Source: Clostridia bacterium (GTDB lineage Bacteria > Bacillota > Clostridia > Christensenellales > Aristaeellaceae). From it: DNA of 64,000 nt. The stretch covers positions 29,758-93,757 of the forward strand of contig JAFUFC010000025.1 of the NCBI GenBank assembly GCA_017470095.1, in the 5' to 3' direction. The notes beneath the pieces were generated by a model. It was given only the letters and a program-made list of their open reading frames with translations, was not told the DNA's origin and made no database searches. Position 1 is the first letter of the stretch; each line of letters starts with the position of its first letter. Positions 57,820-64,000 of the stretch are shown here, piece by piece. A program made the position numbers and the translations under genes.

Positions 57820-60477
57820 ATGGCAAGGGGAGCGATTATTGGGCTGGCAGCCCACGTGGACGCGGGGAAAACCACGCTGTCGGAAGCCATGCTATATTTG
57901 TCTGGCGCAGTGCGCAGGCAGGGGCGGGTGGACCACGGCGACGCGTTTCTGGATACCAACCGAATGGAGAAGGAACGGGGCATCACCATTTTTTCCAAGC
58001 AGGCACTTTTGACGTGGAAAAAAACCGATTTGACGCTGGTTGATACGCCCGGCCACACCGATTTTTCCGGGGAAACGGAGCGGGTGATGGGCATTTTGGA
58101 CGCGGCAGTGCTGGTAATTAGCGCCATCGACGGGGTGCAGAGCCACACCCGCACGCTGTGGACACTGCTGGAAAAGAACGACGTACCGGTGATCCTGTTC
58201 ATCAACAAAATGGATCGGTTTCAAGGCAATCCGGAAGAGTTAATAGAACAGATTGCTGGTGCGCTTTCCGATAAAATTGTGGATTTTACGCAGGAGGATC
58301 AGGAAAAAATCGCCCTGTGCGATGAAACATGCCTGGATTATTATTTGCGGGAGGGACGCATCCCGGACCGGCGGATTCACCAATTGGTGCGGGATAGGAA
58401 ATTGTTTCCCTGTTTTTTGGGTTCGGCCTTGCAAAACAAAGGGATCGAACCGCTGCTGGACTTTCTGGCCTCTTATGACCCGGGCAAGCACTACCCGGAC
58501 GCCTTCGGGGCCCAGGTGTACAAGGTGGCCCGGGATCAGCAGGGGGCAAGGCTGACTTTTTTGAAGGTGACCGGCGGGCAATTGAAGGTGCGGGATCTAC
58601 TGACGCTGAAGGACGCCAGCGGCGAAACCCTGTGGGCGGAAAAGGCGGCGGAGCTGCGATTGTATTCCGGGGCGAAATATACCCCGGTACAGGAGGCACA
58701 GAGTGGGCAATTGTGCTGCGTGGTGGGGCTGAGCAAGGCCCTGCCGGGCGACGGGTTGGGCACACAGGCGGACAAGAAAGAAAGGCTCTTGCAGCCCTGC
58801 TATGCCTGCCGGCTGCTGTTGCGGCCTGGCACCGATCTGCATTATGCCTTGGACTGCCTGGGGGCGCTGGAAGAGGAAGAACCGCTGATGCAGATCGAGT
58901 ATATTGAAAATAAGCGGGAAATCCGCGTCCAGTCCATGGGCGATGTGTATTTGGAGGTGCTCAAGCGACAATTGAAGGACCGCTTCGGCATCGAAGCGGA
59001 TTTTTCCGACAGCAGCGTGCTTTACCGAGAAACCATCGCGGATACCGTGGAGGGCGTGGGGCATTACGAGCCTTTGCGCCACTATGCCGAAGTACATCTG
59101 CTTCTGTCGCCCTTGCCCCAGGGAAGCGGATTGCGGTTCGATACCGCTATTTCCACCGATGATCTGGCTCTGAACTGGCAGCGGCTGATTTTGACCCACC
59201 TGAAGGAGAAGATGCATGTAGGCGTACTGACCGGGTCGCCCATTACCGATATGCGCATCACGCTGGTGAACGGAAGGGCGCATCTAAAGCATACCGAGGG
59301 CGGTGATTTTAGGCAATCCACCTATCGGGCTGTGCGGCAGGGGCTGATGAAGGCCCGTTCGGTGCTGCTGGAACCTTACTTGACGCTGGAATTGACGGTG
59401 CCGGAGGAAAACGTGGGCCGGGCCATGAGCGATGTGAGCATGATGGGCGGCCGGTTTGACGCGCCGGAGGAAACGGGGAATGGCCTGCGCCGGCTGACGG
59501 CCGTCGTGCCCGCGGCGGCCTGCGCGTCCTATGGGCGGCAAGTGAGCGTGTACACCCGGGGCCGGGGGCGCATGGCAGCGGCATTTTACGCCTATCAGCC
59601 CTGCGCGAATCCGGATCAGGTGATCGCTGAACGGGGATACGACCCCGAACGGGACGTGAACAACCCGTCGGATTCGGTGTTTTGCTCTCATGGGGCCGGG
59701 TTTACGGTGAAGTGGAATGAAGTAGAAAACTATATGCATCTGCCTTTGCAAAAGGACATCCGGGAAATGGAGCGGCCGGAGGCGAATGCCCGGGCAGCCG
59801 CGCCTGTTGTCTACCACGGCACTGCTGAAGAGGATCAGGAACTGATGGCCATTTTTGAGAGGACCTACGGGCCTGTGAAATCCCGGCAATTGTTTGCGTC
59901 CACACCCAAGGAAGGCACGCCGAAGGCCGTTTCCGGCGGGCCGGATGCATTTCAGCGGGAAATATTGCTGATAGATGGCTACAACGTGCTTTTTGCCTGG
60001 GAGGAAATGAAGGCTTTCGCGCGGGATAGCATCGACAGCGCCCGGAAGCAATTGATGGATTTGCTGTGCAATTTCAGCGGCGTGACGGGCAAGGATGTGA
60101 TCCTGGTGTTTGACGCCTACAAAGTGCCGGGCAATTCCGGGTCCGTGGAAAAATACAGCAACATATTCGTCATTTATACCAAAGAAACCCAGACGGCGGA
60201 CGCCTTTATAGAAAAGACTACCTATGAAGCCAAGGGCAGCGCTCGCATCCGGGTGGTTACTTCCGATGGGCCGGAGCAGCTGATCGCTCTGGGCAACCAG
60301 GCCCTGCGCACCTCTGCCCGGGAATTCAAGCGGGAGGTGGTACAGGCCCAGGGTAGCATTGCCGCGTTCATCGAAAAAAACAATCGCCGCCTGCCGGATA
60401 ACGCCATTGAGCGGGCTTATAAGGATGCCTGGAAACAAAAACGGCAGGAGGAAAAAAATCATGGCCAATCTGTTTGA
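57820..60477 (+). CDS. TetM/EF-G-like ribosomal GTPase fused to a YacP/Rae1-type NYN nuclease domain
   Basis: 885 residues. Residues 1-650 or so form a translation GTPase of the ribosomal-protection kind: G1 AHVDAGKTT at 11-19, ERGITIFSKQ, DTPGH, NKMD, then EF-G-like domains with LLEPYLTLELTVPEE and YTRGRGRM. From about 715 a NYN nuclease domain follows (LLIDGYNVLFAW with D719 and N722; DVILVFDAY; ADAFIEKTTYE), as in YacP/Rae1, which cuts mRNA in the ribosomal A site. The linker (655-712) is poorly conserved. The start at 57820 follows GGGAGG; the frame upstream contains the spoIVB terminator. Plausible role: ribosome-targeted mRNA cleavage or rescue, not proven. Drug resistance is not implied. 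Confidence 0.87.
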   Translation: MARGAIIGLAAHVDAGKTTLSEAMLYLSGAVRRQGRVDHGDAFLDTNRMEKERGITIFSKQALLTWKKTDLTLVDTPGHTDFSGETERVMGILDAAVLVISAIDGVQSHTRTLWTLLEKNDVPVILFINKMDRFQGNPEELIEQIAGALSDKIVDFTQEDQEKIALCDETCLDYYLREGRIPDRRIHQLVRDRKLFPCFLGSALQNKGIEPLLDFLASYDPGKHYPDAFGAQVYKVARDQQGARLTFLKVTGGQLKVRDLLTLKDASGETLWAEKAAELRLYSGAKYTPVQEAQSGQLCCVVGLSKALPGDGLGTQADKKERLLQPCYACRLLLRPGTDLHYALDCLGALEEEEPLMQIEYIENKREIRVQSMGDVYLEVLKRQLKDRFGIEADFSDSSVLYRETIADTVEGVGHYEPLRHYAEVHLLLSPLPQGSGLRFDTAISTDDLALNWQRLILTHLKEKMHVGVLTGSPITDMRITLVNGRAHLKHTEGGDFRQSTYRAVRQGLMKARSVLLEPYLTLELTVPEENVGRAMSDVSMMGGRFDAPEETGNGLRRLTAVVPAAACASYGRQVSVYTRGRGRMAAAFYAYQPCANPDQVIAERGYDPERDVNNPSDSVFCSHGAGFTVKWNEVENYMHLPLQKDIREMERPEANARAAAPVVYHGTAEEDQELMAIFERTYGPVKSRQLFASTPKEGTPKAVSGGPDAFQREILLIDGYNVLFAWEEMKAFARDSIDSARKQLMDLLCNFSGVTGKDVILVFDAYKVPGNSGSVEKYSNIFVIYTKETQTADAFIEKTTYEAKGSARIRVVTSDGPEQLIALGNQALRTSAREFKREVVQAQGSIAAFIEKNNRRLPDNAIERAYKDAWKQKRQEEKNHGQSV

Positions 60478-61582
60478 TTATTTACTGTGGCGGGGGGATG
60501 TGCCTTTTACTGTGGATCCATTCAACGAAGCGGATAATCTGCTCCTGTGTGAATTGGCCTACACCGATTGGGACCACATCGTGCCGGAAACGGGGGAGAG
60601 CGTGTCCATCCAGGCGGCTCACCGGCAGTATTTTAAAAAGCACACCCGTCAGGAAATTATGGCCCGCACTGCTTATACTGGCAAAGCGCCCCTTTTGATG
60701 GAGGACATGGTGCTGGGCAGTCGGTTCGCCGAGACGCGCCTGACCCGGTATATCAATGAGATCGACCGGGACAGGGAATGCCAGATTTCCGCCGTCACCT
60801 TCCTTTTGCCGGATGGAACGGCATTTGTGGCCTACCGGGGCACGGACGGAACGGTGGTGGGCTGGAAAGAGGATTTTGATTTAAGCTACGCCAACCAGAC
60901 CGCGGGGCAGCGCCGGGCCGTGGAGTATTTGAACAAGGTTGCTTCGGAAGTCGATGCGCCCTTACGGGTGGGCGGGCATTCAAAGGGCGGGCATTTCGCA
61001 GTGTATGCTGCCGCCTGCTGCGGGAAAGCGACCCAAAAAAGAATTTTGAATGTGTATTCCAATGACGGCCCTGGTTTTCGACCGGATATTATTGCTTCGG
61101 CGGGATACCGGGCTATTTTGCCACGGATTGTCCGCATTGTGCCGGACGCTTCCATCATTGGCATGCTGCTGCAATCGGAAAGCGTGCCCCGGGTGATCAA
61201 GAGCAGCGCCAGCGGCATGGTGCAGCATGACGGATTCACCTGGCAGATTCAGCGCAACCGGTTCGTTTCCGCTGAATTGTCTGAATTAAGCGTATTTATC
61301 ACCCAGGTGCTGGATCAATGGCTGGCAGCCATGGACGACGCTACCCGGAAATCCATGACGGATACGGTGTTTTCCCTCTTTTTCTCCACAGGGGAGGATA
61401 CCTTCAGCGCCATGGGCAGCCAGAAATGGAAAACGGCCGAATCGCTTCTGGCCGCCGTGAGCAACCTGCCCAAGGAAAAGCAAAAGGAGCTGCGCCACCT
61501 GGCGAGGCTGCTGCTGCAAAGCAGCGGCCAGACGGCGGCGGCCCGTCTCCCCTTGGGAACCGGGGAGAAAAAAGGAGAATAG
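60461..61582 (+). CDS. DUF2974 (Mbeg1-like) alpha/beta-hydrolase fold protein
   Basis: 373 residues starting MANLFDYLLWRGD, a common beginning in this family. VAYRGTDGTVVGWKEDF and the elbow GGHSKGGHFAVYAA (GxSxG) indicate a lipase-like fold; the C-terminal 120 residues have no known motif. Cytoplasmic. It overlaps the GTPase-NYN gene by 17 bases with AGGAGG inside it, so the two are translated together. Function unknown. Confidence 0.85.
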   Translation: MANLFDYLLWRGDVPFTVDPFNEADNLLLCELAYTDWDHIVPETGESVSIQAAHRQYFKKHTRQEIMARTAYTGKAPLLMEDMVLGSRFAETRLTRYINEIDRDRECQISAVTFLLPDGTAFVAYRGTDGTVVGWKEDFDLSYANQTAGQRRAVEYLNKVASEVDAPLRVGGHSKGGHFAVYAAACCGKATQKRILNVYSNDGPGFRPDIIASAGYRAILPRIVRIVPDASIIGMLLQSESVPRVIKSSASGMVQHDGFTWQIQRNRFVSAELSELSVFITQVLDQWLAAMDDATRKSMTDTVFSLFFSTGEDTFSAMGSQKWKTAESLLAAVSNLPKEKQKELRHLARLLLQSSGQTAAARLPLGTGEKKGE

Positions 61583-61641
61583 CTTTATTCAAAAAATGTA
61601 CAAAAATACGCAAAAAATACCAAACGTGTACAAAATATTCA

Positions 61642-61670
61642 TTGCCTTTAACGCTTTTATGTGATATAGT
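61642..61670 (+). promoter_or_regulatory. Sigma-A promoter of the Opp-type importer operon
   Basis: TTGCCT (61642-61647), a 17-base spacer and TATAGT (61665-61670), 63 bases before the binding-protein start. Confidence 0.65.
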
Positions 61671-61733
61671 GGTATCAATGTGGGGAGAGGGCGGACACGC
61701 TGCTTCCCGCCAAACGATAAGGAGGAACCTGCA

Positions 61734-63326
61734 ATGAAAAAATTGCTTGCTCTGCTTCTGTGCGCTGTAATGTGCATGGCGCTGGTGCCCGCCATGGCGG
61801 AAGGAAACACAGTTCGTGTTGCCTATGGCTATGACCCCAACACCCTGGACTATGCCATGACCAATTTGGATACCGCCAATTTTATTTTGGCCCATATCGC
61901 CGAAACCCTGCTGATGCAGGATGCCACCGGCGCGTATGTGCCCGGCGTGGCGGAAAGCTATGAAAAGAGCGACGACGGCAAGGTGTGGACCTTCAAAATC
62001 AAGGAAGGGCTCACCTACCAGGATGGTGAAACCCCCATCACCGCCGAGGATCTGTACTATGCCGCCGCCCGGCTGCTCAACCCCCAGGATCCTAAGGACA
62101 ATGCTTCTTTCAGCATCTTGAATTCTGAAAAGTATTACAACGGCGAATGCGCTTTTGAAGATGTGGGCGTGAAGAAGATCGATGAATACACCATTGAGTA
62201 TACCTTCGAAAACCCCACCTATGAAAGCGATTTTACCGGCACCAGCCTGTTCGCGCCCCTGGAACAGAGCTATGTGGAAGCTGGCGGCGAAACCTATGGC
62301 AGCTCCAGTTACCTGCCTCTGGCCAACGGCCCCTACAAGGTGGAAGAATGGCTGGATGACGCGTCCGTCACTTTGGTCAAGAACCCTGCCTACCACACCC
62401 CTGAAATTGCCAAGGCCGACAGCATCCAGATCACCCTCAATGCCTCTGGCGACGTGATCGTGGATATGATGCTGGCTGGCGAATTGGATATTGCCAGCGT
62501 GCTCGATCCCCTGCAGTTGCAGACCTTGTCCGACGCGGGCTTCGTGATTGGCGAATCCTTCTCCTCTACCTATCAGGGCCTGAACCTGCGGGCTGGCGGC
62601 AAGAGCGAGGAAAGCGGCAAATTCCTCTCCAACGCCAATTTCCGCCGGGCCATTAATACCGCTCTGAACCGGGAAGCCCTGGCCGCTTCCGTTATGACTG
62701 GCTACACCCCCACTTACCGCCTGAGCGCCCCCGGCGAACTGGCTTACGAGGCCAACCCCGATTATAAGGCTTGGGACACTACCGCTAACGTTGAACTGGC
62801 CCAGCAGTACCTGGCCGCCGCGCTGGAAGAACTGGGCGCTGTCAAGGAAGATATCCCCGTCATTGAGCTGATGTGCTATGAATCCCAGGGTGCCATCGAC
62901 GCGCTGGCTGCCGTGCAGGATCAGCTGCGGCAGAACCTGGGCCTGGAAACCGTGATCGCTCCCTGCACCATCCAGGTGATGATTTCTAATGCTATGACCG
63001 GTAATTACGACTTGTGGTGGGGCGGCAACGAGGTCTCCGTGCCCGATGCCTGCGTATCCTACCTGGATGGCTTCCGCTCCAATTCCGGCTCTCCGCTGCG
63101 CGGCTATGCCGATCCGGAGTTTGACGCGCTGTTTGAAGCAGTGGTCACTTCCGCCACCCTGGATGAACGCCTGGCCAATTACGCCAAGCTGGAGCAGTAT
63201 TTCTGCGATAACGCCATGTGCATCATCCTGGGCTGGGATTCCCACTACGTTGTCACCGCTCCCGGCACCACCGGCTATTACCTGATGGACAGTGGCCGCC
63301 TGAACGTTTCCGGCATGACGAAGTAA
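61734..63326 (+). CDS. Peptide/oligosaccharide ABC transporter binding protein, family 5 (OppA-like)
   Basis: 530 residues. The signal peptide ends in AMA-EG without a lipobox cysteine. TVRVAYGYDPNTLDYAMTN, YVPGVAESYEKSDDGKVWTFKIKEGLTY and the late NANFRRAINTALNREALAA are typical of family 5 binding proteins for peptides or oligosaccharides. AAGGAGG precedes the ATG at 61734. First gene of an Opp operon whose permease follows; the ligand is unknown. Confidence 0.92.
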   Translation: MKKLLALLLCAVMCMALVPAMAEGNTVRVAYGYDPNTLDYAMTNLDTANFILAHIAETLLMQDATGAYVPGVAESYEKSDDGKVWTFKIKEGLTYQDGETPITAEDLYYAAARLLNPQDPKDNASFSILNSEKYYNGECAFEDVGVKKIDEYTIEYTFENPTYESDFTGTSLFAPLEQSYVEAGGETYGSSSYLPLANGPYKVEEWLDDASVTLVKNPAYHTPEIAKADSIQITLNASGDVIVDMMLAGELDIASVLDPLQLQTLSDAGFVIGESFSSTYQGLNLRAGGKSEESGKFLSNANFRRAINTALNREALAASVMTGYTPTYRLSAPGELAYEANPDYKAWDTTANVELAQQYLAAALEELGAVKEDIPVIELMCYESQGAIDALAAVQDQLRQNLGLETVIAPCTIQVMISNAMTGNYDLWWGGNEVSVPDACVSYLDGFRSNSGSPLRGYADPEFDALFEAVVTSATLDERLANYAKLEQYFCDNAMCIILGWDSHYVVTAPGTTGYYLMDSGRLNVSGMTK

Positions 63327-63339
63327 GGCTGTATCAAAC

Positions 63340-63383
63340 GGGAGCCTGTCCGAATCCGCGCTGGCGGGGAAGGGCGGGCTCCC
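63340..63383 (+). other. Intercistronic hairpin after the OppA-like gene
   Basis: GGGAGCCTG (63340-63348) pairs with CGGGCTCCC (63375-63383; one wobble pair), loop 26 bases, followed by TTCTTTT. Third example in the window of a hairpin just after a binding-protein gene. Confidence 0.55.
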
Positions 63384-63407
63384 TTCTTTTCAAGGAGCGT
63401 TTTTTCC

Positions 63408-64000
63408 ATGGGAAAGTATGTGCTGAATAAAGTCCTGATCGCGCTGGCCACTGTGTTTGTGCTGGCGACGGCGACGTTTTTTTTGATGAAGCTGATTCCC
63501 GGCGATCCTTTCGCCAGCTTGAAAACCAAAGCGGCGGTGCAGGAAAAGCAAAGGGAATATTATGGCTTGGATAAGCCTGTGCTGGAGCAGTATTTCCGAT
63601 ATATGGGCAATCTGCTCCGGGGAGATTTGGGCTGGAGCATGAAAAAAACGGGCCGCAGCGTGGTGGATATCATCAAAGAAGGCTTCCCCGTATCTGCGCA
63701 GTTGGGGCTGACCAGCTTGTTTTTTAGCGTGTTGATCGGGCTTTTATTCGGTATATTGTGTGCCCAGTTCCGCAACCGGTGGCCGGATTACCTGTTGATG
63801 CTGGTGGCGGTGCTGGGCATTGCCCTGCCCAGCATGGTGTTGGGGCCGCTGATGCGTTATTTTTTCGGTGTTCAGCTCCGGTGGCTGCCGGTGGTGGGCT
63901 GGGGCACGCCGGAAAAGATGGTCATGCCGGCCATCGTGCTGGGTCTGGGCACCGTGGCTGGGGAAACCCGGAGCATGCGGGCCAGCATGCTGGGGGTAAT
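63408..64000 (+). CDS. ABC transporter permease, OppB/DppB-like (cut by window end)
   Basis: The first 197 residues are present and the frame is open at the window edge. Helix 1 (NKVLIALATVFVLATATFFLM), then IPGDPF, DKPVLEQYFRYMGNLLRGDLGWS: the standard opening of OppB-type permeases. Several further helices follow, the last visible stretch being AGETRSMRASML, the docking loop. AAGGAG precedes the ATG. Partner of the OppA-like protein; the OppC and ATPase genes would lie beyond the window. Confidence 0.93.
   Translation, partial: MGKYVLNKVLIALATVFVLATATFFLMKLIPGDPFASLKTKAAVQEKQREYYGLDKPVLEQYFRYMGNLLRGDLGWSMKKTGRSVVDIIKEGFPVSAQLGLTSLFFSVLIGLLFGILCAQFRNRWPDYLLMLVAVLGIALPSMVLGPLMRYFFGVQLRWLPVVGWGTPEKMVMPAIVLGLGTVAGETRSMRASMLGV

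Noticed and set aside
57820-59760. Tetracycline-resistance (TetM) gene
   Set aside because: Overall similarity to ribosomal-protection GTPases is real, but the sequence differs widely from acquired tet genes, carries an NYN domain and sits in a chromosomal context beside spoIVB, so resistance should not be claimed.
61404-63245. Minus-strand ORF of 613 residues opposite the OppA-like gene
   Set aside because: It runs across an intergenic promoter and the binding-protein gene; shadow frame only.
1-64000. CRISPR arrays, rRNA or tRNA genes
   Set aside because: No regularly spaced short direct repeats and no cloverleaf or rRNA-like stretches were seen. A tRNA scan was not possible, so a missed tRNA cannot be fully excluded.

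Overview
The window looks like chromosome from a spore-forming, anaerobic, plant-glycan-degrading member of the Clostridia, probably gut or rumen. The basis is inference: a spoIVB sporulation protease, AGGAGG-type ribosome binding sites, many binding-protein-dependent sugar importers with cytoplasmic phosphorylases, and a malate cluster of Firmicute layout. The genus cannot be read from the sequence. Most genes are in tight operons.

Layout. 0-6.7 kb: an aldo/keto reductase and an alpha/beta hydrolase on the minus strand, a GntR regulator with a palindromic operator over its own promoter, a type B carboxylesterase behind an intrinsic terminator, then a scar where a frameshifted remnant of a type III restriction (Res) subunit meets a solute-binding protein that has lost its 3' end. 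6.8-9.3 kb: GH2 beta-mannosidase. 9.7-21.9 kb: a YesM/YesN-type two-component system followed by a long operon: solute-binding protein, LplB/LplC-type permeases, NIF3-like protein, FrmB-type esterase, DUF3237 protein, P-loop kinase, GH13_18 (sucrose-phosphorylase-like) enzyme and a metallo-beta-lactamase-fold hydrolase. 22-27.8 kb: a second importer plus two tandem FrmB-type esterases, with a LacI-type operator at the promoter and a convergent LacI repressor gene. 28-33.6 kb: an SDR oxidoreductase, a Tat-exported FAD/FMN reductase under a MerR-type promoter with a 19-bp spacer, the divergent MerR gene, and a complete Tat translocase (tatB-like, tatA, tatC). 33.8-40.9 kb: a zinc-ribbon membrane protein, an AEC transporter and a malate cluster (maeP, maeE; maeK, maeR). 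41.3-43.6 kb: a secreted tannase-like esterase with a Gly/Pro-rich insert. 44-56 kb: a galactoglucomannan-oligosaccharide operon (2-epimerase, GH36, CE2-like esterase, GH130, phosphohexomutase, SASA esterase, galT) that runs into trmO and a radical SAM gene. 56.4-61.6 kb: spoIVB, a TetM-like ribosomal GTPase fused to a YacP/Rae1-type NYN nuclease domain, and a DUF2974 hydrolase. 61.7 kb to the end: an Opp-type importer cut by the window edge.

How it fits together. The dominant theme is uptake and phosphorolysis of acylated plant oligosaccharides: three ABC importers plus one truncated binding protein, about eight esterase-type proteins, three phosphorylase or glycosidase steps and two sugar-phosphate steps. 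Three MITE-like repeats of roughly 130-170 bp lie between transcription units. The most interesting items are the GTPase-NYN fusion, the NIF3/DUF3237/kinase/GH13_18 operon, the MerR-type promoter in front of a Tat-exported reductase that lies next to the Tat genes, and the probable AUC start codon of the tatB-like gene. All functions are read from sequence motifs and recalled families; no database search was possible.
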